DNA of 64,000 nt from Hericium rajendrae (GCA_033439255.1 CM065881.1:3162001-3226000); one strand, 5' to 3'. Shown: positions 37,201 through 49,645, counted from the stretch's first letter. A program made the numbers and translations. The notes: generated from the sequence alone by a model not told the origin.

Positions 37201-37625
37201 AAGCCGCCGACATCGTGCTCATGCGCTCCGACCTTCTTGACGTCGTCGCCGCGCTCGACCTCTCGACCTCGATCTTCGCGACGATCCGGCGCAACCTCGT
37301 CTGGGCCTGCATCTACAACGTCCTCGGCATCCCGCTTGCGATGGGCTTCTTCTTGCCCCTTGGCCTGCACCTGCACCCGATGATGGCCGGCGCGATGATG
37401 GCGTTCAGTTCGGTCAGTGTCGTGACGAGCTCGCTGTTACTCAAGTGGTGGGTACGGCCGCAGTCGAGCCTGATGCCGGGCGAGGTGATCGTGCGCGAGA
37501 CGCTCTACGACAGTGCGCGGAATGCGACGGGCGACGCTTGGGAGTCTGTGCGGCGTCTCGTGCGTGGAAGGGTTTCTCGGAATGGATACGACCAGTTGCC
37601 TGTGGAGATGCAAGAGTCTGTATAA
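34273..37625 (+). CDS. CCC2: Copper-transporting P1B-type ATPase, Ccc2/ATP7 family (complete copy)
   Basis: Exons 34273-34455, 34509-34628, 34928-37063 and 37116-37625 join in phase to a 982-residue protein, close to the usual Ccc2 length of about 1,000. Visible motifs: two N-terminal heavy-metal-binding GMTCxSC sites (C56/C59 and C130/C133), TGE 410-412 in the actuator domain, the CPC metal-site motif 529-531 in a membrane helix, DKTGT with the phosphorylated D573, the HP dipeptide 639-640 of the nucleotide domain, TGD 767-769 and GDGIND 815-820. Family knowledge: such pumps use ATP to move Cu(I) into the Golgi lumen to load secreted cuproenzymes such as laccases or multicopper ferroxidases. 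All key residues are present. Intron 2 is unusually long (299 bp) because of a foldback insertion. Exon 1 starts at the only suitable ATG, 162 bp after a TATA element. Confidence 0.95.
34666..34905. mobile_element. Foldback MITE-like insertion in ATPase intron 2
   Basis: The insertion is an imperfect palindrome over nearly its whole length. The left arm from AAGACCTTGATAAGAGTTTT (34,695) matches the reverse complement of the right arm ending near 34,876 at roughly 80 percent over 80 bp, and weaker pairing extends to both ends of the insert. The core loop is near 34,775-34,800. The corresponding introns in units I and II are only 54 bp and lack it. No coding capacity. Confidence 0.75.
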
Positions 37626-37945
37626 GTTGCTACTGACTGACTATGATACATTGATAGATTCGTTGTCCGTGACCGCACTCTTTTCGATTTGGACCTCTAT
37701 GCTTCATCCTGTTCCTTAGGAGGTTTCGAGAATATTTGATACCTTGTGTACTTTACAGTTTTTATCCTGGACAAACGTGTCTTCCATGCTGAGATGTCGG
37801 AAGTAAGCGTGCCTCACGCGCGATGCGTGCGCATCGTTATCACACCAGTGATGACAGACATGATCCAGGAATATCTCAGCTCTAACGACTAACGACCTCA
37901 ACGATCCAGACGAGTACCTAGACAGCGTCGAGCAACGACGGAGCC

Positions 37946-39024
37946 ATGGCGCACATCGGCAGCGTCTTCCTGGGAGACTTCCAGCGCCTTCGCCTGCTGT
38001 CGGGATCCACGCCGCCCTCTTCGCCACCGCCCGTCATCTCGCCAACATCCGGAAGCATGAGCCAGCTCCTCACGCCTGAGCTGCTCGACTCGCCGAAGCA
38101 GGAAGCGGCTGTGCTTGATCCTGCGCCGCCGCCGGCGACCATCGATCCCGTGCAGTCGTTGGAACTGCGCCTGCGATGGCTCGAGGCATTGCTGTATGGC
38201 GTCAAGCAGGATTCAGTCAAGGAAGGCCGCTCGCGGCATTCGCGATTAGTCTCGGGGACACTGGACAAAAGGCATGAGCTCAAGAAGGGCGATACGCTGA
38301 TTCGGAGTGCGGAGGAGGCAAAGCGGAGGATGGACGGGATTGTTGAGGGCAATGATGGACTGAGACGATTTATGGACCACTGTACGTGTCCTCTTTATCC
38401 CATTCGTATAACAAACCACTCGCACTTCTACTTGAGAACATGGAATTGAGATGGTCATTCTTTCAATGTAGACGAGCAGCACGCTGCGCTCCTCACACCC
38501 GCGTTCGCACTATCCGGGACCCTGCCCTCGACGCCGCCCGCGTATCAGAACATGTCCCCAAGCGAGCTCGAGGCCTTCCTTGCAGAGCTCGAACCGGATA
38601 TCCGTGCGGCCGACAGGGACATGCGCGAGATCGACATGCTTGAGAAGAAGGGCGTCACGGCGGCGGGAAAACTACCTGGTGCGCTAAAACTACAGCTCTA
38701 TTCAATTGTAGCCGCCGATTGACCGAACGCTGCAGATTACGAGCAGCTGCAGCCGAGGTTGGAGGCTGTTATTGAGCGACATCACGAGGACGTGAAGACC
38801 GCGGCCGCCCTCGAAAAACGCGTCGCGAATATCATGAAGCAGTACGCGTCACAGGTGCGTGGCTCTTTTGTATTATAAACCTCCGCTCATCTTATGGTGA
38901 TTTACAGGTCGACAATCTGTCAGAATTATTCGTAGCCTGGGATGAGGCGGTCCGAGGAGTGGAGGAACAGGTCGCGAGGATGGAACGCGATCGTGATGAA
39001 CGGATCCGGCTTGGGTATGAGTGA
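37946..39024 (+). CDS. Dynactin p22/p24 (DCTN3)-like subunit
   Basis: Exons 37946-38381, 38472-38678, 38736-38854 and 38908-39024 join to 292 residues. The N-terminus (to about residue 60) is Ser/Pro-rich and probably disordered. Then come ELRLRWLEALLYG, resembling the leucine/tryptophan start of DCTN3 proteins, a largely helical charged middle, and near the end SELFVAWDEAVRGVEEQV, matching the conserved QFVQWDE-type segment of the family. Family knowledge: this subunit sits in the dynactin shoulder, which links dynein to cargo. Helical heptads and length fit; DCTN3 is usually about 190 residues, so the fungal protein has an extended N-terminus. The gene follows the ATPase stop by 320 bp on the same strand. 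Confidence 0.55.
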
Positions 39025-41486
39025 CCATGCCTCATCCTAGAGTTTTCATTTTGATACTCGTACGCTACTGGTGAGTTGTCCTTCTCTACATGGGCTGAAC
39101 ATTTTGAATTGACCTCATACGCAGCTATGCTCTATTCGAGTCGATACCCAAAAGCAATAATCAGATCCCGGCTATTCGCCGTAATACTTATCTTCAGCAT
39201 CCTCATCCTCTTGTACAATCTTGTAGATGTATTGCAGAGAATCGCTTTCCCGACGAAATCCAGGAGTCCAACGCCTTCGAAAGAAAAATGCACGCAAGGA
39301 AATTGAAAGGTGTGCCCATTTGTGCCCATTGAAACACTGAGAGTGGTCTTTAGGTTGGTATCAAAAAGATGATCGTTACGAAGGTGCGAGCTTTCAGTAT
39401 ATCTTTCCGCGAGTATCGCCGTGATTGACAAGCGATACTTTATGGATAGCATGGGGAAAGCCTACTCGCCGTTCCTGCAGGATCCAAGGCATCTCCTCTG
39501 CGCCACGCTCGTGAGTGGACGTAGGTTCTAGGGTAGTTCTATTGTCACATGTATTGACTGCCGCATACAGATCCTGTTACTCACATATACCCTCATCTAG
39601 CTATTGGAGCAAGTTTGAAGGAACGCCACTAATTGCCGTCCTGCGCACAGCGCTATCATATTGCGTATTGAGAGTTGACCCTGCACTGTATTGTCAGTGG
39701 CAAGTTGCGTCCGACTGATCGCATGAAGGGAGCACTTCCTGTCGTCTGAAGCTGCGTCACCTCCGAGACTAAAGAAATCCAATCAATGGCTTCAGCACGC
39801 GTACGGCGTGGTCCACAGTCAGAACCAAAGTTTGGGAAGTTGGAGAGGGCCGCACATTACAGGTGATTCGCGCTCAATGTATTTCCTCGATAGCTGATGA
39901 ATGCCTTGCATCCCCGTCTGTTTGTTATCGTAACACGGCGGCGCGAGGGCAGCGCGCGAGTTGGAGCGGACGAAGAGCGCGCAGGAAATGGAAGCAAACG
40001 ACCTGCTGCACGCAGGAAATACTCAGTAAGTACTAAGACAAGTAATATTTCAAGACGATGAAGCTTTGAAGTCTCAGGCGGCTGCTGCAGCGTCGATTTT
40101 GGCCTTGCCTCAGCGCGCATCTCCACGCAAATGCTCACCTTCGTTCATATCCCAGCCATGCAGTTCGGACACCTTTTCCTGTCACCAATCTGCGACATAT
40201 TGTCATCACCCGCGGTCTCGCCAGCGCGTCCGCGATGAAGGGTCGAAATGCCACATTGCACAAGGTGCGCCAAGAAGGTCACAACTATACGCCCAGGCGG
40301 CGCCGTTGACGTGCTTGATGGTGTCGCACAGGCTCGACATTGAAGATGTCTAGAATGAGCCAGCACATTCATTGTTCGGTTGGATGCATTCTATCTAGCC
40401 TTATCTCCCTGATGCACTTGAGTTATATTTAGACGCAGTCCGGCATGGCTATTCGACTCCCGGACGGACAGCGGAGCGCCCTCCATTATATGGTTCTATC
40501 GGGATTCTGCTTTTATTTCCGTAATAAACGCCCCGGTCGTCCATTCTCAAACAGCTCCTGCGATACTTGGATAGGACGGACTGGCGCCATGGTGGTGTCC
40601 ATATGGTACTACCGCGCTCCAAAGTTCGAGATGTGCCAAACATACTCCATCTGTTTCATCCAGCGGACAGGAGAGGGCTCAGTCTATATTCAATCTATTC
40701 GTCCGTGTCTTTGGATATCCTAGTGCCGTTACATTTGTCAGGGATCGGTATTTGCATATCCTGCATGATTTATTTCTGCCAAATTTCTCATGACAAGCTC
40801 TGCAGATTCACTTGATCCGGGGCTTTCGGGCCAACTGTCCGCAAGACGTGGCTCGATAGATGCTTGCAGCCACGGGCGTCGCGCGCAGGGCCGCGAACTA
40901 CGTTGTCGGAGAGACAAGCATGCCTTTGGACTCGTACTGTGGCAAATTCTCTACGGCTTATGCGTGGTTATCTGGCTACGTCCGGCCCATATGCAACTCA
41001 ACATGTGTCGTGACAATGGATGTCATTCCCTCTGAATGTTCATGCTAGAATCTGGAAGTCTTGACCTGCGTCTACAGTGTTCGAGCTGACGTTCTCTTCC
41101 GACATCAAGTCGGCACTGCCGACCGTAGTTATCCCCTCGGCCCTTTCGACAGCATCAGGATATGGACCGGGGGATCTACCTCTTGGCAAAATATTCATCT
41201 ATCTCCGAGGGTCTGCAAAAAGTGCTAATGAAGCCATTTTTATTGAAGATCAATGAGCTCGAGTTTCCTTGATGACGGATCGCTGTTCGGGGTGTGCTTG
41301 TTTCCGGGTGCGCTGAGATTATCTCGGAGGTACTGACTCATCGACCTAGAGACAGCCAAAGCATTTTGTCTTATATCATGGTCGTCAGGTTTGCTCAAAA
41401 ACCCGGCAGAGTAGTTCAACGAACATCAACGAAGGAGAGCTTCGCTACGAGTTGACTGTTGAATTCAAAAAGATTCACTCTCACTA
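39025..41486. other. Intergenic region with possible coding remnants
   Basis: About 2.5 kb without a gene I can support. Around 41,078-41,245 the plus strand has a protein-like frame (FELTFSSDIKSALPTVVIPS...), and at about 40,870-41,040 another (AANYVVGETSMPLDSYCGKF...) rich in Cys and Tyr, but no start, splice sites or family could be assigned. Both may be decayed exons of an old gene. The rest is AT-rich and shows nothing. Confidence 0.3.
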
Positions 41487-43688
41487 ATGTCTACCCATGC
41501 CCTAGATGTCTTGGTGGTGAGTCCTTGGGCATTTCAAGTTCTTCTTTTGTTAACGACATGTTACGTATCAGGTTGGCGCGGGACCCACCGGTCTCGTCAC
41601 GGCTCTGGTACTAGTGCAGAGTGGAGTCTCCGTTCGCATCATCGAAAAGCTGGAAGTTTTCCCTGCAGGGCAGCGCGGTTCCGGAGTGATGGTTCGTCTT
41701 CGACACTACGGCATGAGGCTAAATTTATGGCTGATGCCTGGTTTTAGCCTAGGACTCTGGAGATTTACAAATTCCTTGGAGTCTTGGACGAAATGAAAGG
41801 TCTGGGAATGCCGATGCCAGACCTTCTGCAGTATGTGGACGGTAAGCCTGGCAAGGCGGTCCCTGTACAGCTCTGTCAAGAGGAAAGTCCTGCGTATCCA
41901 GAGGTGACTGTTACTACTTCGGCTTCCAGAGATGCGCTCTGACTGTCTTCGTTCCTCGTAGCGTATTCCATGGCTGTTAGGTCAAGATACGGCGTGCCGT
42001 GTGCTCCTGAAGCGTCTGAGAGGTAATGGCATTGAAGTGGAAATGTCAACCGAGCTGTATCATTTCGAACAAGGAGAGGATCACGTCACGGCTAGCATCG
42101 CCAAGGCAAATAATGATATCCAATTCGAAAAAGTAAATGCGAAATATCTCGTAGGTGCTGATGGCGGAAAAGGTACGCCATTTTCCAAGCATCCTACTAG
42201 GGCAAAGCTGATATCTGCTCGTTGTGATCTAGGTTTCGTGCGCAAATCCCTCGGTTTATCGTTTGTGGGTGAGACACAAGATACCACACATCTCCTCGTG
42301 GGGGAAGTTCAAGCTTATGGAATAGATCATCAAGTACGCATATGTTTCCTTATTATAATGCTGTTGTGCAAAGTAAATTGATGCAGGATATCTATTTGTA
42401 GCACTGGCACAAATTTGGTGGAGCTCCCCAAGATAGGTATACTATTGAACTTTGTCCGCGGACCACGAGGAATAGACTGAATTTTTTTGATAGCGTTATG
42501 CTCCGCCCAACGAACCGCAGCGATAGCGAACACATCTTCTTCCTCAACTGCACGGGCCCCAATCTTGATATCAAGAAAGGCCGCGAAGACCACGATTACC
42601 TTCGAAAATTTGTCTATGATGTCGCTAGATTCCCAGATCTGAGACTTGGGGAAATCGAGGCAATCACGGACTACAGGTCTGTGATGCGGGGCCTCTGCAT
42701 TTATTATTCCCATTGATTGCATTTATCTAGGCCAAATATTCGCAGAGTCAGGAGTCTCAGAAACTCCAGAGTCTTTATAGCTGGAGGTTCGTTGTTAGTG
42801 TGGCCTGTTTTGTCGCATCATCCAACCTACTCTGCTTTCTTTCCCAGATGCGGCACATGTCCACAGTGTGACAGGTGGTCAAGGGATGAACTCGAGCGTC
42901 ATGGATGCAGTGCGCTCCCTTTCTTGTTGAAACCTTTTACATATCTGACAGATATACTACAGTTCAATCTCAGCTGGAAGATTGCGCTTGCTTGTAAGGG
43001 ATTTGCATCCGATAACCTTCTTGAGACGTACACCATTGAGCGCCTTCCGGTCATCGAGGAGATGCTAGAACGCACAACAACGATCCTAGAGAAGACATTC
43101 AAAGCTATTTCCGTGTGGCCACGCCCGGTCCATTTGGATCAGCTTGGTGTCAACTACCGCTGGAGTCCTATCGTCATAGGCGACGGAGTCGAGAACTTGC
43201 ATGTCTTCGCCGAGGAATCAGGAGGAATGCATACCGGCAGTTCGTATATTATTGATCGGGGTGAGGCTCTACGTCCTGGCGATAGAGCGCACGATGCATC
43301 TGGACTTTTGGATCTCAAGACCGGGGCTACCAAGCGGCTTTTCGACATTGTTGGGGTAACACATCACACCATCCTTTTCTTTGTCGATGTTGGCCACACG
43401 GATTTCTCGAGTTTCGTTCCTTGTTCTCTTGAACGTATCCCAAGGGAGTTGATCCAGACGGTAGTTCTTCGTCGGAGTGGAGCATCGATATCAGACCTCG
43501 ACAACTTCACAGATTTCGTGCTCTGCGATAGTAGAGGGCACGCCCATGCTGCGTACAGGCCCGGAGCCAGTTCCCGCAGCATAGTGATCATTAGACCGGA
43601 TGGTGTTGTTGGCGCTCTGCTAGGAGACATGGCAGGAGTGATTAAGTATTTCTCGGGCGTGCTTTCCCCCGCCTTTCAGTTGATGTGA
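41487..43688 (+). CDS. FAD-dependent monooxygenase (phenol 2-monooxygenase / PheA-TfdB type), copy 1
   Basis: Ten exons (41487-41516, 41572-41691, 41748-41903, 41962-42172, 42233-42333, 42402-42436, 42494-42676, 42731-42786, 42848-42909, 42963-43688) join in phase to 559 residues. Signatures of class A flavoprotein hydroxylases: N-terminal GAGPTG (12-17) for the ADP part of FAD, the DG motif in GADGG (D169), and GDAAH (297-301) binding the FAD ribityl chain. The last 170 residues match the thioredoxin-like C-terminal domain of phenol hydroxylases and end in the usual IIRPDGVVGAL. Family knowledge: NAD(P)H-dependent ring hydroxylation of phenolic compounds in the cytosol. Substrate unknown. 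It lies 2.2 kb upstream of a paralogue with identical intron phases. Confidence 0.92.
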
Positions 43689-43883
43689 CTACTATTTTTC
43701 AATAGACAGAACGATTATCTTATGTCTGAGGTCAGCTACGGGGACTACTACTTTGCTAGATCATGATATCTGTGGCGGTAATTGCGACTACAGATCTGAT
43801 CATCTGTCCCAATGTAAAGAAATTTTCTGTTAGCATATCCCGACATAATCATTTACGCTCCTTGCCATTATACTCAACATCAT

Positions 43884-43912
43884 GTCGCACATCCAATGAT
43901 TGGATGTGCGAC
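43884..43912. other. Perfect 29-bp hairpin between the two monooxygenase genes
   Basis: GTCGCACATCCAAT, one G, then the exact reverse complement ATTGGATGTGCGAC. It lies 196 bp after the stop of the first monooxygenase. It could be a transcript-end structure, a symmetric protein-binding site or a transposon footprint. Confidence 0.8.
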
Positions 43913-45790
43913 TGAGCTGCGACTGGAAATCTTGAAAAGAGCGGAGGCACAGACTCTCACAGACCTGGTCTTCTAAATTAGAGAGATCGACTCATCATCT
44001 CTCTTCTTCAAGGTCTGCCTCTGGGAGACTACCTGGTCTGCGTTGTCGGCAACATCCAAATGAGCTTGATCCCCCACAGCAAACAAACATCTCATCATCT
44101 GAGCAGGGCATCCACTACACACCTCACGTGGCCTCACGCGCCAGCGCGTCACCGGCAGCGCCGCTCTTCGATCTATTGTTGAAATTTACGACGTCTATCG
44201 TACGTATCGGATTGCGTGCAGTGTGCGGCGACTTTTCGTGCGAGGTAAAGGCATTTACTAAGAGGTGAGTGCTTAATTATAGGCCTCTACGACCATAATC
44301 ATTCGCTGAGAATATCCTGATGTATCCCTACTACAGCTGTTTGCTGCACAAGTCGTCAATTTCATTGACTCAGCGCGGGCCGTGCGCTCACTTGGGCTGA
44401 TGCAAATCTTTCTTTGTGTTATCATCTGCCCGTTTTCGTTGAACATTGAAGGGTCGGTTGAAGGTTCACGTTAGTCAAGGCCCCGGTTCGACAGGATCAG
44501 AGGCACGCAAGATGCTGTCCGTTAAGCCCTATCGAGCTTTGAGCCTCATTTGGACGGCCAGAATTGAAGTGCGGTGGATCTTCGTGACGCTCTGCGGCGA
44601 TGTGCTGATATATCCCTTATACGACCAGAAACGAGTCAACGCCCACATTTGTTTTCGATCTCTTTGGCAACAACTAAGCACATACCGGTATTTCAATTGA
44701 CCGTGTTTTCAGGCAGGAAGCTTCAGGCTTCATGTCAACTATCAGGTAGTGCTATCAGTACATCAATGTCACAAGTTCCCGGAGCTGGCAGGTGAGCGCG
44801 CGTGCAGCCTACAAGGATTGTTGTTGGAGATGGATTCCATTACTCGCTAGTGATGTAGATTGACTGGCTTGTAACAACACACAATTCCGGTGAATACTTC
44901 TATCACACCTTCGTAGTAAGCAGGCCAAATTTAAGTTGAGTCTCAAACGTTTTTCTGATAGTTTGCATTCTTTCCATCGACTGAATGCCGAGACGGCTAT
45001 CAGGTTGGATCTATGATCTTCGCAGCAACACAAATCTCAGCAGTCTCCGAAGCATCGATCCTATCTCTCTTTGAACATATCTTAATGCCAGGTTTCTTTC
45101 AATTTTTTGTCTCGCATTTATACCGTCGTTCCTTGTCAATTTTCAATGTAAGCATCATTTGGACGAGGGCTTCATGCCTTCGATTACAGGCTTACAATTG
45201 ACCTCTGACTGGCAGGCACCCTACATTCGTTACAATTGAAAGAATTGGGTCTGCGCCACATTTACAGTATGCTAGTCTGCTGGAGTCATCCCTGCCATGC
45301 GCTAACTTTAATTATGAAGGTATTCGAAATACTTATCTGACCCTGCAAAGTTACTGGCGCCTTAGAATCGACACCGCTCGACGCCCTATCAATCCAGGCA
45401 AACGGAAGCAGCAATCGCTCTATGTTCCCTGGAATCTGGACAAGTACCAAATTCACTCAAATACACTGCCACTTCTGAAACAAAGTGGGGCTCTGATGGT
45501 TCCTGCAAAGACCGTCTCGAAGCATTCGCCGCATCCACCTCCGTCACCCCACAAACATAGCCATTGCGGTTGCGCATGTCATTCTGTCATTCCTTTGAGG
45601 TGATACTTCGGTTGAAGTGGTCTGCATCAGGAATGGCCACGACTCCCTTGATGAAGACGTATCCATTTGACGGCGGCGTTTGCATGCCCAAGTAAGTCGA
45701 TCGCTCTGCACTCTCTTCCGTTGAGGCATTCCTAGTAATTCACAATCGGAACCATAGAAAATGGACCGAATTAGGTTTCATATGACGCTG
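43913..45790. other. Intergenic region between the monooxygenase genes
   Basis: About 1.9 kb. The gap holds small open frames on both strands with no conserved pattern. I see no element ends. The promoter of the second monooxygenase occupies the last part. Confidence 0.4.
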
Positions 45791-45796
45791 GTCAAG

Positions 45797-45803
45797 TATA
45801 TAA
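45797..45803 (+). promoter_or_regulatory. TATA box of monooxygenase copy 2
   Basis: TATATAA 63 bp upstream of the ATG at 45,866, a typical fungal TATA distance. Copy 1 has no comparable element close to its start, so the paralogues are probably regulated differently. Confidence 0.55.
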
Positions 45804-45865
45804 GACGCGATGAAGCGTCCCTGTAATATTGTCCAAAAGACTTCTTTCTCCAGCACAATTCTTCA

Positions 45866-48084
45866 ATGTCGACTTCCATTCCAGACGTTTTCATCGTAAG
45901 TCTCCTCTCCCACAGTGACGTCCCACACACCAACATTTCTTCCCCCTGTATTGAATAGGTTGGCTCTGGCCCGACGGGCCTCGTCACCGCTCTCACTCTG
46001 GCTCAGAATGGCGTCACCGTCCGTATCATCGAGAAGCTCCCCCATTTCCCCGTCGGTCAACGAGGCTCAGGCGTCATGGTATGCGACTCTGCTGTTTACA
46101 TACTTCCGGAGGCATGACTCTTATCTCTGACCCATCTCACTTCAATGGCAGCCGCGTACCCTCGAAGCTTATCATTTCCTTGGGATCCTAGACGATGTGA
46201 AGCGGCGAGGCATACTGATGCCTGATTTGTTGCAATACGAGAACGGCGAACCCGACGAGATAATCCCCATGCAGCCTTTCCAAGAGAATACCCCAGCGTA
46301 TCCAGAGGCAAGTTTAGTTCAACTATGAGCAATTCCATCGAACTAAAAATCGTTATTTGCACAGCGCACCGCGTGGCTTTTAGGCCAGGATGCCGCTGGT
46401 GAAATCCTTCGCGAGCATCTCAAGAAGCATGGAGTTGAAGTCGAGCTTAGCACAGAACTTTGCTACCTCGAGCAGACTGACGACGGTGTTACGGCGACCA
46501 TTAAGAATGCCCAGAGTGGCAAGGAGACGTTGGAGGCCGTTCATGCTAAGTATCTTGTCGGTGCAGATGGCGCTAGAGGTAGATTGCTTCATTTCTGTCA
46601 TTCAGCTCATCTGGATTTGCTCAATTCATTATCTTTGCTATAGGTGTCACTCGCAAGCTACTCGATCTACCATTGGTAGGAGAGACAGAAGAGAAGTTCC
46701 GCATTCTGATTGGGGAAGTGGAAGCGTTTGGGATTAGCGACAAGGTTTGTTTTCCCTGCTTCCTCTCTGCGTTATGAATATCTCTAATAAAATGTAGAAT
46801 TGGCATAAGTTTGGAGGGATGCCTTTCGACAGGTATTTTGCTTTGGTTTTATGTCGTGATTTGCGAATTGAATGCATGTCTACAGTGCCATGCTTTGCCC
46901 CACCGATCGCACCGCTAAAGAGGGACTCTTTTCCCTAATATGCACGGGTCCTGAATTTGACTTCAAACGAGGCATCAAAGACCACGATTATCTACGCCAA
47001 TTTGCCATCAATGTTGCTCAGCTTCCGGAGCTGAAGATCGGGAAAATAGAGACGATGGTCGATTATAGGTAAAGAACCTGTCCGGCAGATCCGTAATCCC
47101 ACATTGATCGCCGCTGTCTTCTTTAGACCAAATATTCGGATCGTCAGTACCTTCCAAGTCGGGAGAGTGTTCATTGCTGGAGGTCAGTCTCGCTCCTTGG
47201 CAGGAAAGACATGACCCCCTGACATGCACCATATACTAGACGCAGCACATGTGCACAGCGCGACAGGGGGCCAAGGAATGAACTCGAGTGTACTAGACGC
47301 TGTCAGTATTTTATTATTTCTGTTGTGTCTAGGCTGCGTGCTCATTAACTCCCTGTCTACGAAGTTTAACCTCGCTTGGAAGCTCGCGCTTGCCTCGAAG
47401 GGGCTAGCCTCTACCTCTCTCCTCGAGACTTACTCCACGGAGCGCATGCCAGTCATCACCGAAATGCTACAGCATACCACAGCTATTGTTTCGAAACTTA
47501 AAAGCGACGACAAGGGCATGAAGACCAGGATCAAAACATTCCCCAGGCCGGTTCATCTCAAACAGCTCGGCGTGAACTATCGCTGGAGCTCCATCGTTGT
47601 CGATGACCAGGAGCAGGACTCCGGCGCGAATGGCGTCGCAGAGCCGGCGAACGCGTACATTGTCGAGGAAGGCGGCAAACTTCACGGAGGAGATCGCGCT
47701 CATGACGCGACTGGACTGGTCGATATCAAGACCAAGAACATCACGAGGCTCTTTAACGTCTTCGGAACAGATCATCATACCATCCTGCTCTTCTGCGACA
47801 GCGCCAACGTGACGCCCTACAACTCCATCCTTCAGCGTCTTCAGCGATATCCGAAGGGACTCATCCAATCCGCGGTCATCTGTAAAGATCCATCGACAGT
47901 GACTGCACTGGTGGGCAGCGCCGATTTCGTGCTCGACGATAGAGATGGACATGCGTATGCCGCATATGAGCCCAACCTCACCTCGTGCAGTGTTGCGATC
48001 ATCAGGCCTGACGGCGTTGTCGGAGGACTTGTGCGTGGTCTAGACGGAGTAGAGAGGTACTTTTCCCGCATACTAGCAGCTTGA
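45866..48084 (+). CDS. FAD-dependent monooxygenase (phenol 2-monooxygenase type), copy 2
   Basis: Ten exons (45866-45895, 45959-46078, 46152-46307, 46365-46578, 46644-46744, 46798-46832, 46886-47068, 47127-47182, 47240-47301, 47365-48084) give 558 residues. Exon lengths equal those of copy 1 except for two (exon 4 three bases longer, exon 10 six bases shorter), so the pair arose by tandem gene duplication. Motifs: GSGPTG near residue 12, GADGARG with D170, GDAAH at 298-302, and the C-terminal IIRPDGVVGGL. Intron 3 (46308-46364) has a GC donor (GAG|GCAAGT). Predicted reaction: flavin-dependent hydroxylation of an aromatic or phenolic substrate. The final base G of GSGPTG replaces Ala of copy 1 by Ser, a common variant. 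Confidence 0.92.
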
Positions 48085-48208
48085 TCACGGGCATTCCAGG
48101 CAACTTAGTCCTACCAGTCTTTCTTGATGATACGCATGCGTCTATGATGATAGATTTTCTGATTGCTGATGTTATACAGTACAACATGCAGTCTCTCTTC
48201 GCTTCCAT

Positions 48209-49010
48209 TCAGAACGCGACCAGCTTAGCGTGCAGGACCTTGACGTCCATGTGCTCGTGCTCCTGTAGCTTGCCAATCAACTCCCGGACATTCTCGGGTC
48301 CGTTCTGGATTGCATCTACATGAGCCTTGGGCGCAAAGATATGGCGGTTCAGCACGCTATTGCTTGAACAACGGGACAAAATTTACGCTCACCTCCGTGG
48401 ACCATCCACTCACTATAACGGCCTGGTTCTCCGCCTCCACGCACCAACCCCACGTCGAACCGACCACGGCATCCGGATTCAACGCGCAGAGCTGATCCAA
48501 GAAGGGCGCGACCTGCTCCTTGGCGTGCCCCTCACGTAGCGTCAAGCGCAAGAGCTCGGTGACCGGCGCAGTCAGTCCCTGAACGGGGTCCTTGTGGAAA
48601 TCGACGTGCTCTACGATCCCCGCTTTCTCAAGCGGTCCGGCCATTACCGAGCCCAGCGCCTCTTTGAGCTCTTCAAACAGTGGCGACTTCGTGAAGTCGA
48701 TGTGCGCCTGCAGTGACACCCAGCCTGTGGATCAGGAGCAAGGACAAACGTTTAACGTGCTGTCATTCCTGCAAGATGAACGCAGCGCACGGATGAAAAT
48801 GTAGCCTTTGGCCGGGTCTTCGACGGTAGGGCCTGCGTAAATGCTGTATTCCGTGTCAGCCACTGAACATTATAATGAACAAGGCACTGACTAGATCAAT
48901 CCGGGGACCTTGCGCAGAACAGCGGCTGTGGGCTTGAATGTCGTTTCCGGCTGCTTGCTATACGCCTCGGTACCGGAGAACGTCACCAACTCTGCGCTCT
49001 CAGTCGACAT
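48209..49010 (-). CDS. Dimeric alpha/beta-barrel (ABM-like) small protein
   Basis: Minus-strand exons 49010-48892, 48843-48791, 48724-48393 and 48325-48209 join to 206 residues. Two repeats of a ferredoxin-like fold are suggested: IYAGPTVEDPAKGYIFI followed by a W..LQAH segment, and later GSTWGWCVEAENQAVIVSGW followed by AHVDAIQNG; the aromatic-Trp...AH pattern is typical of antibiotic-biosynthesis-monooxygenase or stress-response barrel proteins. Catalytic residues cannot be assigned. It lies tail to tail with monooxygenase copy 2 (124 bp between stops), so it may handle the same type of aromatic product. The intron-4 acceptor after GCGCCCAAG was chosen because it alone keeps the frame. Confidence 0.65.
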
Positions 49011-49103
49011 TGTCACGGTAAGGCTCAGATGAGGAGGGGGATATAGATGTGCTGGCAGCTATTGAGAGCTGGGTTGAGCATGCACATCGAGCTCACTTCC
49101 GTG

Positions 49104-49111
49104 TTTTTATA
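49104..49111 (-). promoter_or_regulatory. TATA box of the alpha/beta-barrel gene
   Basis: TATAAAAA on the minus strand, about 95 bp upstream of the ATG at 49,010. Confidence 0.5.
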
Positions 49112-49645
49112 CCTGCCCTGGAATAGCTGCTGTCCAGTTCTAATTTTATTCCGACCATGATCGGTAATTGCTGCGCTAGTGCGCGCTGCGCGTGCGCATG
49201 ATGGTATCACAGCGTTGAGAGACACTTGGCGAACCTATGGATGGAAAGAAGAAGGAACAGCGGATGGATAAACTAAGAAGTCTGTAGACTGACAAATTCT
49301 TCAGAGATTTCCTCAGAATTGCGTCAATCCCGGCGTCATCTTCGTTCGCGAACGTCAACGCATTTCTGGAACCAATTTCATACGCACTTGTTGTGAAAGT
49401 GCCCATTGGATCGTGCAGCGTAGATATCAGAGCAAATACATCGTCACAGGTGATAAGCCATAGATGACGGAGGGTATACGGGTGAATAAAAACAAGAAAC
49501 TAATGCGCGCGCCTCCAAAAGCGATTTGTCAGTCAACCACCATCTTCTCCAGTCCACATCGTCTCCGCTGGTAGCCTTGGTAAGGAGGAGAATCGTTCAT
49601 TGCTAAGTCCACAGACGGGTTGTCAGCGAATTAGTGATGGCTTCC
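49112..49645. other. Intergenic region, nothing recognised
   Basis: About 530 bp between the promoter of the barrel gene and the 3' end of the Mvp1 gene. No open frame, repeat or RNA that I can support. Confidence 0.4.
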
